From positions 372,001 to 436,000 of the forward strand of contig NZ_FOFV01000004.1 in the NCBI RefSeq assembly GCF_900111005.1: a DNA stretch of 64,000 bases, in the 5' to 3' direction. Every line of letters starts with the position of its first letter. Within the stretch, counting starts at the first letter, position 1. The notes below the pieces were generated by a model that did not search any database, had not been told where the DNA came from, and saw only the letters and a list, made by a program, of their open reading frames with translations. The DNA is from Lentzea albida. Lineage in GTDB: Bacteria; Actinomycetota; Actinomycetes; Mycobacteriales; Pseudonocardiaceae. The position numbers and the translations under genes were made by a program. Below, in pieces: positions 33,505 through 43,000 of this stretch.

Positions 33505-34667
33505 TGCGGCACCCCCGCGAGCGGCAGGGGCAGCGGCAGCTTGCCCGCGTTCAGGTCGCCCAGCACCTCGGCCGGCGTCTTCAGCGGCAGCGCGCCCGTC
33601 AGCAACGGCTCCAGCTGCCGGCACGTGTCCGCCAGAATCGGCGGCACGTTGTTCGGCGTCGCCTGCTGGACGAGCTTGCAGACCAGCACGATCGGCGGCT
33701 GGTTCAGCTCGTTGATGTCCGCGCGGACGTCGAGCGTGCCGGACGCCGCGTTGTAGGAGTTCTGCAGGTTGCCCAGCGCCAACGGCGCCACGTCCAGCGT
33801 CTCCGCCAGCGCGGCCCGCTGGTTCACCAGCACCTGCGTGATCGAGGCGAGCTTGTCCACGTTGGACTTGAGCACCTCGCGGTTGTCCTTGATGAACCCC
33901 TGGACCTGTCCGAGCGCGGTCGCGAGCTCGCTCAACGCCGCGCCCAGGTCCCCGCGTTCGTCGGCGAGCATCTTCGACACGTCCGCGAGCTGCTTGTTGA
34001 AGTCGCGCACCTGGCTGTCGTTCGCGGCCAGCATGGCCGTGAACTTCTGCAGGTTGTCGACGGTCGCGAAGAGGTCCTCCTTGGACCCCGACAGCGTCCG
34101 GGTGGCCTGGCCGAGGTTCTTCAGCGTGTCGTTGAGCGCCTGGCCGTTGCCTTCGAGGTTGCGGGCCGCGGAGTTCAGCAGGTCCGCCAACGCCCCGTCG
34201 GCGTTCGCGCCGTTGGGGCCCAACGCGGTCGTGAGCTTGTCGAGCGACGAGTACAGCTCGTCCAACTCCACCGGCGTCGCGGTGCGCTCGCGCGGGATCA
34301 CGGCGTTGTCGGCCAGCGTCGGACCGCCGGTGTAGGCGGGCGCGAGCTGCACGTACCGGTCGGAGACCACGCTCGGCGAGACCACGACGGCCTGCGCGTT
34401 CTCCGGCACCCGCACGTCGCGGTCGAGCGTGAACACGACCTTCACGGTCTTGCCCTCGGGCGTGACCTCGTCGATCGTGCCGACCTTCACGCCGAGCACC
34501 CGCACGTCACCGCCGGGGTAGACGCCGACGGCGGCCGCGAAGTGCGCGGTGACCCTGCGCCCGTTCATCCCGGCGAAGACCCACCACAGCGCGGCCGTCA
34601 CGACCAGCGCGAGCACGCACGCGATCGCGATGAACCGGCCGACCTTGCTCTGTGCCACTTCCGTCAT
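33501..34667 (-). CDS. mceD: Mce family protein MceD-like
   Basis: 388 residues from the ATG at 34665-34667 (ATGA overlap). Membrane helix about residues 11-31, MCE domain about 38-118 (GVYPGGDVRVLGVKVGTIDE), then a helical tunnel region with DTCRQLEP near the end. Fourth of the six tandem mce genes; the C-terminus is proline/leucine-rich. Confidence 0.88.
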   Translation of the reverse strand: MTEVAQSKVGRFIAIACVLALVVTAALWWVFAGMNGRRVTAHFAAAVGVYPGGDVRVLGVKVGTIDEVTPEGKTVKVVFTLDRDVRVPENAQAVVVSPSVVSDRYVQLAPAYTGGPTLADNAVIPRERTATPVELDELYSSLDKLTTALGPNGANADGALADLLNSAARNLEGNGQALNDTLKNLGQATRTLSGSKEDLFATVDNLQKFTAMLAANDSQVRDFNKQLADVSKMLADERGDLGAALSELATALGQVQGFIKDNREVLKSNVDKLASITQVLVNQRAALAETLDVAPLALGNLQNSYNAASGTLDVRADINELNQPPIVLVCKLVQQATPNNVPPILADTCRQLEPLLTGALPLKTPAEVLGDLNAGKLPLPLPLAGVPQ

Positions 34668-35665
34668 CGCTGCACCCCCGGAGGCAGGCAGCCTTCCTCG
34701 TTGAACCCGACGACGCCGAGGTTCACCGCGGGCGGCAGCAGACCGCAGATGTAGGTGTCGAACCAGCGCCCGTTGCCCAGGGTGTTCGCGAAGACGCGGT
34801 AGAACGGCGCCATCAGCGCGAGGCTGCGGTCGAGGTTCTCCTGGTTGCGCTCGAGGATCGTGGTGACCCTGCCGAGCTGTTCCAACGCGGGCTTGAGCTG
34901 GCTCTGGTTGTCGTTGACCAGCCCGCTGAGCTCACGGGAGAGGTTCCGCGTGCCGGTCAGCAGCGCGCTGATGGCCTCGCGGCGCTTGCGCAGCTCGCCG
35001 AGCAGCAGGTTGCCGTCCGACAGCAGCTTCTCGAACTCGGCGTTGCGGTCGGCCAGCGTCTTGGTCAGCTGCCGGGTGTTGTCGAGCAGCTTCGCCAGCT
35101 GCTCGTCGCGCGAGGAGATCGTCTTCGACAGCGCGGACAGGCCGTCCAGCGCTCCCCTGACGTGCTCGGGCGAGTTCTTGAAGGTGTCGGACAGGACCGT
35201 GAAGCTGTCCGCGAGCTGCTTGGTGTCGATCTGCCCGACGGTCGTCGCGAGCCCGTTGAACGCCTCGTTCACGTCGTACGGCGCGAGCGTGCGTTCCTTC
35301 GGGATCGGGTCGCCGGGCGAGAGCGGCTGGGTGCCCTGCGGGTCCAGCGCCACGAACTTCTGGCCCAGCAACGTCTTGATGCGGATCATCGCGGTCGTCC
35401 GGTCGCCCACCCAGGCGTCCTTGACCTTGAAGGTGACCCGCACCCGGTCGCCGTTGAGCTTGACCTTGGTGACCTTGCCGACCTTCACGCCGGCGACGCG
35501 GACCTCGTTGCCCGGCACCAGTCCCGCGGCCTCGCTGAAGTCCGCGGCGTAGCTCGTGCCGCCGCCGACGATCGGCAGGTCGTCGGAGTAGAACGCGGCC
35601 AGCAACAGCAGGGCGATCAACGTCAGGCTGATCGCGCCGGTCCTGATCGGGTTGGCGGTCCTCAT
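34664..35665 (-). CDS. mceC: Mce family protein MceC-like
   Basis: 333 residues from the ATG at 35663-35665, overlapping the mceB stop; a longer open frame upstream lies inside mceB. Membrane helix about residues 10-27, MCE domain about 35-115 (GLVPGNEVRVAGVKVGKVTK), then a long helical segment. The pair of cysteines close to the C-terminus (ICGLL, EEGCLPPG) is shared with other MceB/C proteins. Confidence 0.88.
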   Translation of the reverse strand: MRTANPIRTGAISLTLIALLLLAAFYSDDLPIVGGGTSYAADFSEAAGLVPGNEVRVAGVKVGKVTKVKLNGDRVRVTFKVKDAWVGDRTTAMIRIKTLLGQKFVALDPQGTQPLSPGDPIPKERTLAPYDVNEAFNGLATTVGQIDTKQLADSFTVLSDTFKNSPEHVRGALDGLSALSKTISSRDEQLAKLLDNTRQLTKTLADRNAEFEKLLSDGNLLLGELRKRREAISALLTGTRNLSRELSGLVNDNQSQLKPALEQLGRVTTILERNQENLDRSLALMAPFYRVFANTLGNGRWFDTYICGLLPPAVNLGVVGFNEEGCLPPGVQR

Positions 35666-36693
35666 CGGCGGCACCTCTGCTGTGTCACCGGCAACGCCGT
35701 GATCGGAATCGGATTGGTGATCAGCGGCGGGACCGCGACCTGGCCGGTGCCCTCGCACAGGTAGAAGTTGAACCACGAGCCGTAGGTCGCGGTCCGCGTG
35801 ATCGTCTCCAGCTTGTTCGGCAGGCGCTGCAACATGCCGTCGACCACCGCCTCGCTGTCGCCCAGGGTCTTCGAGACGATGCCGAGCTGCGCGATGTCGT
35901 TGCGCAACGGCTCGCGCCCCTGTTCCAGCAGGCCGGAGGTGGCCTGCGTCAGGTCGCCGAGCGCGGTGATCGCGTCCCCGATCGGCTGGCGGTCCTGCGC
36001 GAGCCCGGACACCAGCGTCTGCAACGTGATCACGAGGTTGTTGAAGTCCTCGTCGCGCGAGTTGACGGTCTCCAGCGCGGTGTTGAGGTTGTCGACGACC
36101 TCGCCGATCACCTTGTCCTTGCTGGCCAGCGTGCTGGTCAGCGAGGCCGTGCGCTGCAGCAGGCTGTCGATCGTGCCGCCTTCTCCCTGCAGCACCTGGA
36201 TGATCTCGAACGACAGTTTGTTCACGTCGTCGGGCGACAGGGCCTGGAAGAGCGGCTTGAAGCCGTTGAACAGCACGGTGAGGTCGAGTGCGGCCTTCGT
36301 GCGCTCCAACGGGATCGTGCCGCCCTCGGGCAGCACGGCCGCGGTGTCACCAGTACCGGACTCCAGCGCGATGTACCGCTGCCCCACCAGGTTCCGGTAC
36401 TTGATGGTCGCGGTGACGGCCTCCGGCAGCTTGCGGTCGCCGTCGATCGAGAACGACACCTCGGCGGTCTTGCGGTCGACGACCTCGATCTCGTCGACCT
36501 GCCCGACGCGGACACCGGCGATGCGGATGTCGTCGCCCTCGTTGAGCGCGGTGACGTCGGTGAACCGGGCCTTGTAGTCGGTGGCACTGGCCAGGTTCAC
36601 GTTGGCGATGGTGACCGCGAGCAGCGACGTGGCGAGGATCGTCACCACGGCGAACGCGATCAGCTTGAGCAGCGGGGAGAGCAGGCCCTTCAC
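35662..36693 (-). CDS. mceB: Mce family protein MceB-like
   Basis: 343 residues from the GTG at 36691-36693 (overlap with the mceA stop). Membrane helix about residues 8-30, MCE domain about 38-118 (NEGDDIRIAGVRVGQVDEIE), helical region, and a C-terminal LCEGTG and QRCRR cysteine pair. Part of the heteromeric Mce shuttle that would move lipid or sterol substrates towards the YrbE permeases. Confidence 0.88.
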   Translation of the reverse strand: MKGLLSPLLKLIAFAVVTILATSLLAVTIANVNLASATDYKARFTDVTALNEGDDIRIAGVRVGQVDEIEVVDRKTAEVSFSIDGDRKLPEAVTATIKYRNLVGQRYIALESGTGDTAAVLPEGGTIPLERTKAALDLTVLFNGFKPLFQALSPDDVNKLSFEIIQVLQGEGGTIDSLLQRTASLTSTLASKDKVIGEVVDNLNTALETVNSRDEDFNNLVITLQTLVSGLAQDRQPIGDAITALGDLTQATSGLLEQGREPLRNDIAQLGIVSKTLGDSEAVVDGMLQRLPNKLETITRTATYGSWFNFYLCEGTGQVAVPPLITNPIPITALPVTQQRCRR

Positions 36694-37994
36694 TCGACCG
36701 TCACCTCCGTTCCGCGGACGAGCGGACCGAGCAGCAGGCTCGACCAGCCGGGCATGTCCTGCGGGTCGACGCCGACGCGCGGGCCGAAGAGCGCGGCGAT
36801 CAAGCGGGCCTCCTCCGGGGAGTTGGCGAGCCTCAGCACGTCCGCGGACTGCGGGACGGTCGCGCCGGGAGGGATCAGGCCGTCACTCGCGTTGCGGGCG
36901 GGCGGCGGCGAGCTGGACCCGTCCTTCACCGGCCCCTCCGGCGGGTACTGCGGGAACGGGTCCGGCCGCGGGACCAGGTCGTAGCAGCGGGGGCCGCGCT
37001 TGTCGGCGTACTCGGGCTCGTCGAGGTTCGGCTTGTACTTGCCGCGGTTCTGCGTGATCTCCAGCGTGATGTGCAGGCCGGGCTTGTCGGTGCCGGCGCC
37101 GAACGCCTTGCTGATGACCGGTTCGAACTCCGCGAGGCCCTTGAGCAGGCACGGGTACTCGGGCGCGTACTTCGCGAGCAGCTCGAGGGTCGGCCTGCCG
37201 GTGTCGGCGAGCGCGATGATGTTGTTCTTGTTGACCGTGACGAAGCTGGTGAGGTCCTGCGACGTCGTGGTCAGCGACCCGTAGAGCGCGAGCAGGTTGT
37301 CGCGCTGCTCGACGACGGTCTTGGTGGTCGTGGTCATGTCGTTGAGCGCCTGCAGCAGGTCCGGCGCCGCGTCCGCGTAGACGTTGGAGACGTCCGCGAG
37401 CCTGGAGATGTTCTCCTTCAACGCGGGCAGCTGCGGGTTGAGCTCACCGAGGTAGGAGTCGAGCGACACCAGCGTCTCGCCGAGCGGCTTGCCCCGTCCG
37501 TCGAGCGCCTGCGACAGCGCCGTCAACGTGGTGGCGAGCTTCTCCGGCTGGATCGCCTGCAGCACCGGCATCAGGTTGTCCAGCACGCGTTCGAGCTCGA
37601 TCGCGCTGCTGGTGCGGTCCTGCTCGATGACCGCGCCCTCGCTGATCGCGGCCTGCTTCTGCTGCGGCAGAACGAGGTTCACGTACCGCTCGCCGAACAA
37701 CGTCTTGGGCAGCAGGCGCGCGCTGACGTTGGACGGGATCTGGCCGACCTTGTCCGGCTCCAGCGCCAGCTCCAGCTCGGCGCCGTCACCGCTGGTGCGC
37801 ACGGCCTTCACCGAACCGACGATCAGCCCGCGCACCTTGACGTCGCTCGCGGTCTGCAGCTGGTTGCCGATGTGGTCGGTCCTGAGCGTGACCTTCACGT
37901 ACTCGCTGAAGGCGTCCTTGTAGAGCGCCACCGTGAGCGACAGGAACATGGCGATCGCCAGGAGGAAGGCGATGCCCAGCACGCGTTTCCTCAT
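36690..37994 (-). CDS. mceA: Mce family protein MceA-like
   Basis: 434 residues from the ATG at 37992-37994, four-base overlap with yrbEB. Membrane helix about residues 5-25, MCE domain about 38-118 (TASDVKVRGLIVGSVKAVRT), helical region and a proline-rich tail (~345-400, PFPQYPPEGPVKDGSSSPPP). First of the six consecutive mce genes. Substrate is unknown from sequence; mycobacterial Mce4 moves cholesterol and Mce1 fatty or mycolic acids. Confidence 0.9.
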   Translation of the reverse strand: MRKRVLGIAFLLAIAMFLSLTVALYKDAFSEYVKVTLRTDHIGNQLQTASDVKVRGLIVGSVKAVRTSGDGAELELALEPDKVGQIPSNVSARLLPKTLFGERYVNLVLPQQKQAAISEGAVIEQDRTSSAIELERVLDNLMPVLQAIQPEKLATTLTALSQALDGRGKPLGETLVSLDSYLGELNPQLPALKENISRLADVSNVYADAAPDLLQALNDMTTTTKTVVEQRDNLLALYGSLTTTSQDLTSFVTVNKNNIIALADTGRPTLELLAKYAPEYPCLLKGLAEFEPVISKAFGAGTDKPGLHITLEITQNRGKYKPNLDEPEYADKRGPRCYDLVPRPDPFPQYPPEGPVKDGSSSPPPARNASDGLIPPGATVPQSADVLRLANSPEEARLIAALFGPRVGVDPQDMPGWSSLLLGPLVRGTEVTVE

Positions 37995-38800
37995 CCGGCG
38001 ATCCTCACGGTCGTAGTGGCACCCCAGATCGCGAGGCTCAGGAAGAAGTCGAGCAGCGCCGTCGTGACGATCGCGGTCCGCACCGCACGCCCGACCGCGA
38101 CACCGACGCCGGCGGGACCGCCGGACGCGCGGTAGCCGTAGTAGCAGTGGGTCATGATGATCACGACCGCGAAGACCAGCACCTTGCCGAACGACCAGAG
38201 CACGTCGACCGGCGGCAGGAACAGGTTGAAGTAGTGGTCGTACGTGCCCGCCGACTGCCCGTAGAACTCGACGGTGATCGTTCTAGCCGCGAGGTAACTG
38301 GTCAGCAGGCCGATCACGTAGAGCGGGATGATCGCGACGAAGCCGGCGATGATCCGCGTGGTGACGAGGAACGGCAGGCTGGGGATGCCCATGACCTCCA
38401 GCGCGTCGATCTCCTCGGAGATCCGCATCGCACCGAGCTGCGCTGTGAAGCCACTGCCGACCGTGGCACTCAGTGCGAGTCCCGCGACCAACGGCGCGAT
38501 CTCACGGGTGTTGAAGTACGCGCTGACGAACCCGGCGAACGCGCTGGTGCCGATCTGGTTGAGGGCCGTGAAGCCCTGCAGACCGACCACCGTGCCGGTG
38601 AACACGGAGAGCCCGACCATCACGCCGATCGTGCCGCCGATGACCGCGAGCGCACCGCTGCCGAAGCTGACCTCGGCCAGCAGCCGCAGCGTCTCCTTGG
38701 AGTACCGCTTGAGCGCGCGGGGCGTCCAGGCCAGTGCCTTGATGTAGAACGACAGCTGGTCGCCGAACCCGTCGAGGGTGGAGAGCACCTTGTTCGCCAT
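37991..38800 (-). CDS. MlaE/YrbE-family permease, second
   Basis: 269 residues, five to six hydrophobic segments. The family motif EEIDALEVMGIPSLPFLVTTR (first 20 shown in part) sits in the cytoplasmic loop that contacts the ATPase. It is the YrbEB partner of the preceding gene, two bases apart, and overlaps mceA. The pair would form the transmembrane core of the Mce transporter. Confidence 0.9.
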   Translation of the reverse strand: MANKVLSTLDGFGDQLSFYIKALAWTPRALKRYSKETLRLLAEVSFGSGALAVIGGTIGVMVGLSVFTGTVVGLQGFTALNQIGTSAFAGFVSAYFNTREIAPLVAGLALSATVGSGFTAQLGAMRISEEIDALEVMGIPSLPFLVTTRIIAGFVAIIPLYVIGLLTSYLAARTITVEFYGQSAGTYDHYFNLFLPPVDVLWSFGKVLVFAVVIIMTHCYYGYRASGGPAGVGVAVGRAVRTAIVTTALLDFFLSLAIWGATTTVRIAG

Positions 38801-38802
38801 CG

Positions 38803-39588
38803 TCAGCTCCCCTTCGCGGGCACGACCTGCAGGTAGATCGTGGTGAGGACGAAGTTGACGAAGAACAGCAGCAGGAACGTGATGACCACGGCCTGGTTCA
38901 CCGCGTCGCCCACGCCCTTGGGCCCACCGGCGGGGTTGAGGCCGCGGTAGGCGGCCACGATGCCCGCGATGAACCCGAAGATCAGGGCCTTGATCTCACT
39001 GATCCACAGGTCGGGCAGCTGGGCCAGCGCGCTGAAGCTCGCGAGGTAGGCGCCCGGCGTGCCGTCCTGCATGACCACGTTGAAGAAGTAGCCGCCCATC
39101 ACGCCGACGACGCTCACCATGCCGTTGAGCAGCACGGACACGAGCATCGCCGCCAGCACCCGCGGCACCACCAGCCGGTGGATGGGGCTGACGCCGAGCA
39201 CTTCCATCGCGTCGATCTCTTCACGGATCTTGCGCGAGCCGAGGTCCGCGCAGATCGCGCTGCCACCCGCTCCGGCGATCAGCAGCGCCGTCACGATCGG
39301 ACTGGCCTGCTGGATGATCGCGAGCACGCTGGCCGCGCCCGTGAAGGACTGCGCACCGATCTGCCGCGTGAGAGAGCCCAGCTGGAGTGCGATGACCGCG
39401 CCGAACGGAATGCTGACGAGGGCCGTCGGCAACACCGTGACGCTGACGATGAACCAGCTCTGCTGGATGAACTCCCGGAACTGGAACGGCCGCCGGAACG
39501 TCGTCCGCACGACGTCGATCCCGAGCTGGCAGAGCTTCCCGGTCTCCCGCAGCGCACCGGCACCGGGGAACGACGTCTGCGTGGTCAC
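38803..39588 (-). CDS. MlaE/YrbE-family permease, first
   Basis: 261 residues from the GTG at 39586-39588 (VTTQTSFPGAG), which overlaps the ATPase stop; an upstream in-frame ATG is inside that gene. Multiple hydrophobic segments and the coupling motif REEIDAMEVLGVSPIHRLV, as in YrbEA. Works with YrbEB, the ATPase and the Mce proteins. Confidence 0.9.
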   Translation of the reverse strand: MTTQTSFPGAGALRETGKLCQLGIDVVRTTFRRPFQFREFIQQSWFIVSVTVLPTALVSIPFGAVIALQLGSLTRQIGAQSFTGAASVLAIIQQASPIVTALLIAGAGGSAICADLGSRKIREEIDAMEVLGVSPIHRLVVPRVLAAMLVSVLLNGMVSVVGVMGGYFFNVVMQDGTPGAYLASFSALAQLPDLWISEIKALIFGFIAGIVAAYRGLNPAGGPKGVGDAVNQAVVITFLLLFFVNFVLTTIYLQVVPAKGS

Positions 39589-40652
39589 AGCACACCACCC
39601 CGCCGGGGCCACGGGCTGGGCGTCGGCGCCACCGCGGGCACCCCGGCGTGCACGCCGTACCGCACCTGCTCCTCGGCGGTGAGGCTCTCGATGATCCCCT
39701 GCTGGGCCTCGTGCGGCAGCTGGTGGATGATCGACATGACCCGGTCCTTGCGCCGGCGCACGGCGTCCCGGTAAGGCAGCCCGGGCGTCGGCTCCAGCTG
39801 CGGCACGATCCCGCGGACGTCACCCTCGGGCGACCCGTCGGAGTGGCCGGCGTCGGCGTGCGCCTGCTCGGCCGCCATCGTGGCCGTGTCCTTCTCCTCG
39901 GACATGCCGATGGGCCCGAGCCGCCGCCCGTTCAGGAACTGCTCGACCACGGGCTCGTCACTCGTGAGGAGGACTTCCCTCGGCCCGAACATGATCAGCT
40001 CGCGCCGGAACAGCATGCCGAGGTTGTCCGGCACGGTCCGCGCGATGTTGATGTTGTGCGTGACGATCAGGATGGTCGCGTCGATCTGGGCGTTCAGGTC
40101 GATCAGCAACTGGCTCAGGTAGGCGGTCCTGACCGGGTCCAGCCCGGAGTCCGGCTCGTCGCACAGGATGATCTCGGGATCGAGCACGAGCGCCCGCGCC
40201 AGCCCGGCCCGCTTGCGCATGCCGCCGGAGATCTCACCGGGCAGCTTCTTCTCGGCCCCGACGAGACCGACCATCTCCATCTTCTCGAGGACGATCCGCC
40301 GGACCTCGGCCTCCGTCTTGCGGGTGTGCTCCCGCAGCGGGAAGGCGATGTTGTCGTAGAGGTTCATCGACCCGAACAACGCGCCGTCCTGGAACAGCAC
40401 GCCGAACATCTTCCGGATCTCGTAGAGCTTGTGCTCGGAGCACCGCACCAGATCCGTGCCGTTGATGACGATCTTGCCCTGCTCGGGCTTGAGCAACCCG
40501 ACCAAGGACTTCAGGAACACGCTCTTGCCCGTACCCGACGGCCCGAGCATCACGCTGACCTCACCCGGCGGCAACGTGAGCGAGACGTCCTGCCAGATGG
40601 TCTGCTTGCCGAAGGACTTGGTCAGGCCCTCGACGACCACCTCGACACCCAT
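39585..40652 (-). CDS. Mce transporter ATPase (MceG/Mkl-type)
   Basis: 355 residues from the ATG at 40650-40652, eight bases after a GGAGG site; a GTG nine bases upstream sits inside that site. Walker A GPSGTGKS (about residues 38-45), ABC signature SGGMRKR, Walker B IILCDEPDSGLDP and switch histidine in VTHNINIA are all present. The C-terminal ~100 residues after the ATPase core are typical of MceG. First gene of the mce operon and the energy source of the complex. Confidence 0.93.
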   Translation of the reverse strand: MGVEVVVEGLTKSFGKQTIWQDVSLTLPPGEVSVMLGPSGTGKSVFLKSLVGLLKPEQGKIVINGTDLVRCSEHKLYEIRKMFGVLFQDGALFGSMNLYDNIAFPLREHTRKTEAEVRRIVLEKMEMVGLVGAEKKLPGEISGGMRKRAGLARALVLDPEIILCDEPDSGLDPVRTAYLSQLLIDLNAQIDATILIVTHNINIARTVPDNLGMLFRRELIMFGPREVLLTSDEPVVEQFLNGRRLGPIGMSEEKDTATMAAEQAHADAGHSDGSPEGDVRGIVPQLEPTPGLPYRDAVRRRKDRVMSIIHQLPHEAQQGIIESLTAEEQVRYGVHAGVPAVAPTPSPWPRRGGVL

Positions 40653-40971
40653 CCACCGCACCTCCGCACACGCCCGACGACGCCGCAGCGATCGGCGTCA
40701 CACCTGGGCAACGAGTTCGTTCGCGGGAGGTTACTCACCAGTTGGGCTAATGGCGGTTGCTTTCAGATAACAGCACGCTGTGTGACCTCGCAAAACGGTC
40801 ACCACGGCCTGGTTCGTCGCCTGATGACAGGAACTTTCGAAACTGATGTGACTCCGAACACAGGCGGCGGCGACCGCAGTCGCCCTCCCATCACAAACAC
40901 GCAGAGCCCGGCGCGCGGTGCCAACCGGCAGGCGACCCGACCCCAGAAACGCGACCACCCGCCAAACGCAA
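40653..40971. other. non-coding gap between rplL and the mce operon
   Basis: Holds a candidate mce promoter and the rplL terminator end; I see no gene. Short frames here are unsupported. Confidence 0.6.
40765..40793 (-). promoter_or_regulatory. possible mce operon promoter
   Basis: TTGCGA (40788-40793) and TTATCT (40765-40770) on the minus strand, spacer 17, about 110 bases before the ATPase gene. It lies downstream of the rplL terminator, so the mce operon would have its own start. Confidence 0.45.
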
Positions 40972-41003
40972 AACGGGCGTGCACCACAAGGTGCACGCCC
41001 GTT
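40972..41003 (-). terminator. terminator after rplL
   Basis: A 14-bp perfect stem (AACGGGCGTGCACC with its complement), a four-base loop, and a T-rich downstream side on the minus strand (TTTTGCGTTT). It starts 43 bases past the rplL stop and would stop rplJL transcription before mce. Confidence 0.8.
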
Positions 41004-41046
41004 CAGGCACTGCAAGGCAGAACGCCAGCCCCCGAGGGGGCGAGTC

Positions 41047-41433
41047 TCACTTGAGCGAGATCTTGGCGCCGGCAGCCTCGAGCTTCTCCTTGGCGGCCTC
41101 GGCAACGTCCTTGGCGACGTTCTCGAGGAGCGGCTTCGGAGCGGACTCGACGAGCTCCTTGGCCTCCTTCAGGCCCAGGCCCGAGACGACCTCGCGGACG
41201 ACCTTGATGACCTGGATCTTCTTGTCGCCGGCGCCCTCGAGAACGACGGTGAACTCGTCCTTCTCCTCCTCGGCGGCGGCAGCGGGGCCGGCCGGGCCCG
41301 CGGCGGCAACGGCGACGGGCGCCGCGGCGGTGACCTCGAAGGTCTCCTCGAACTGCTTCACGAACTCGGACAGCTCCAGGAGGGTCATCTCCTTGAAAGC
41401 GTCGAGCAGCTCTTCGGTGCTGAGCTTCGCCAT
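41047..41433 (-). CDS. rplL: 50S ribosomal protein L7/L12
   Basis: 128 residues. N-terminal dimerisation domain ([16 protein letters not shown]), an alanine/glycine-rich flexible hinge (about residues 36-56) and the C-terminal factor-binding domain with [20 protein letters not shown] and [14 protein letters not shown]. Forms the stalk with L10 that recruits elongation factors. It follows rplJ by 56 bases and is followed by a terminator. Confidence 0.97.
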   Translation of the reverse strand: MAKLSTEELLDAFKEMTLLELSEFVKQFEETFEVTAAAPVAVAAAGPAGPAAAAEEEKDEFTVVLEGAGDKKIQVIKVVREVVSGLGLKEAKELVESAPKPLLENVAKDVAEAAKEKLEAAGAKISLK

Positions 41434-41489
41434 GATCGGCGGTCCTTTCTAATCTCCCGCGCGAAAGCGCCGGGCGTGTCTTCGGGTGA

Positions 41490-42044
41490 TCAGCTTTCGG
41501 CGGGAGCGTCGGCCTCGGCGGCGGGAGCCGCGGCGGCCTTCTTCTCCTGCAGGGCAGCAGCCAGGCGAGCGACCTGGGAAGCCGGGGCGTTGAACAGACC
41601 CGCGGCCTTGGCCAGGTTGCCCTTCATCGCGCCCGCGAGCTTCGCGAGCAGCACCTCACGGCTGTCGAGGTCCGCGATAGCGGTGACCTCGTCGACCGAG
41701 AGCGGGCGGCCATCCATGTAGCCGCCCTTGATGACCAGGGCCTTGTTGTCCTTCGCGAAGTCGCGGATCGCCTTGGCGGCGTCGACGGGCTCGCCCTCGA
41801 CGAACGCGATGGCGGTCGGACCGGAAAGAAGGGCCTCGAGGCCCTCCACACCGGCGTCCGCGGCGGCCAGCTTGACCAGCGTGTTCTTCGCGACGGTGTA
41901 CTTGGTGCCCGCGCCGAGAGCGCGACGCAGCGTGGTGAGCTGCGCCATGGAGAGGCCACGGTACTCGGTGACAACCGCTGCCGAGCTGCTGCGGAACTGG
42001 TCCGCGAGCTCAGCGACCGCCGTAACCTTCGTGGGCTTCGCCAT
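41490..42044 (-). CDS. rplJ: 50S ribosomal protein L10
   Basis: 184 residues from the ATG at 42042-42044 ([18 protein letters not shown]) with a GAGAGGAGG ribosome site. An upstream open frame is leader sequence. L10 anchors the L7/L12 stalk and controls its own operon. The C-terminal Ala/Glu-rich tail is long, as in other actinobacteria, and ends in L7/L12-binding helices. Confidence 0.97.
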   Translation of the reverse strand: MAKPTKVTAVAELADQFRSSSAAVVTEYRGLSMAQLTTLRRALGAGTKYTVAKNTLVKLAAADAGVEGLEALLSGPTAIAFVEGEPVDAAKAIRDFAKDNKALVIKGGYMDGRPLSVDEVTAIADLDSREVLLAKLAGAMKGNLAKAAGLFNAPASQVARLAAALQEKKAAAAPAAEADAPAES

Positions 42045-42260
42045 GATCGCCTCCTCTCTGGGCTGGGTTAGACCGCCGATCAGAGAAGGCTCCGAAACAA
42101 CAGAAACGCCCACGCGCACAAGCAGCACGGGGCGTCACAAGAAGCTGGGCCTCGTCCTCCCTGCGCGGGCCGCCCGTGTTGCAACGGGGCCTTCGTTCTC
42201 CTCGCGGAGAAAACCTGCGGTCTTCGGTAGAACCAGGCAAGAGAGTACGCGAGTCGTATC
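42045..42260 (-). ncRNA. likely L10 (rplJ) leader
   Basis: The minus-strand leader before rplJ has the ACCGAAGACCGCAGG segment that I recall as typical of actinobacterial L10 leaders, plus paired GC-rich arms nearer the start. In other bacteria L10-L7/L12 binds such a leader to repress translation. Exact boundaries are not clear. Confidence 0.55.
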
Positions 42261-42289
42261 CGCAGCTCCAAATCGGCATGATGTGACCT

Positions 42290-42991
42290 GTGACCGACGA
42301 GCCCGGCAAGGACCTCGCGCCCCGCCAGCCGCAGCCGCCGCAGCCGCCCGCGCCGCAGATGGATCCGGAGCAGCTGCGGCAGTTCCAGGAGTTCCAGCGG
42401 TTCCAGGAGTACCAGCGCTACCAGGAGGCGACGGGCCAGGCCCCCAAGCCGCCCGGTGGCAAGCGCTGGTGGCTGGTCGTGCTCGGCAGCGGCCTGTTCT
42501 GGCGCGCGTTGTTCTTCCTCCTCGTCGTCTTCAGCGCGGTGTGGGCCTACAACCACTTCTTCGGCGTCGACGACCCCGGCGACGTCGCGCAGGACAGCGG
42601 CGGTGTCACCGGACCGGCCCAGGGCCTCTCCGCACCGGCCGGCCTGCAGGGCACGGTCGGCATGTTCTACAAGCACGTCTCGTTCGCCGACACCACCCGC
42701 GCCTGCACGCTCTTCCTGCGCGACGACACCCGCCAGAAGTTCGCGAACGCTTATGGCGCAAGCGATTGCGCCGCCGCCGTCACGCAGCTGAAGACCCAGG
42801 TGACCAGCGTCGACCGGTACCAGCAGGTCATGTTCCCGCCGGACATGCTCAAGACCCCGACGTCCACGAAGGTCACCATCGACTCGTGCGCGCTGACCGT
42901 CGAGGGCGGCCCGCGCCTCGGCACGTTCGTCGTCGAGAAGATCAACGCCGGTTGGGTGATCACCGACTGGAGCCCCAGCACCTGTGGTTGA
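42290..42991 (+). CDS. membrane protein with Pro/Gln-rich N-terminus
   Basis: 233 residues from the GTG at 42290. Residues 1-57 are Pro/Gln-rich with a repeated FQxFQEYQRYQ pattern, then one membrane helix (about 62-84). The extracytoplasmic part ends in an NTF2/SnoaL-like fold, with cysteines at TRACTLF, ASDCAAA, SCALT and the end, perhaps paired. No family name is certain. It is divergent from rplJ and its 3' end nearly meets the methyltransferase gene. Confidence 0.75.
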   Translation: MTDEPGKDLAPRQPQPPQPPAPQMDPEQLRQFQEFQRFQEYQRYQEATGQAPKPPGGKRWWLVVLGSGLFWRALFFLLVVFSAVWAYNHFFGVDDPGDVAQDSGGVTGPAQGLSAPAGLQGTVGMFYKHVSFADTTRACTLFLRDDTRQKFANAYGASDCAAAVTQLKTQVTSVDRYQQVMFPPDMLKTPTSTKVTIDSCALTVEGGPRLGTFVVEKINAGWVITDWSPSTCG

Positions 42992-43000
42992 TTGGGGTGC

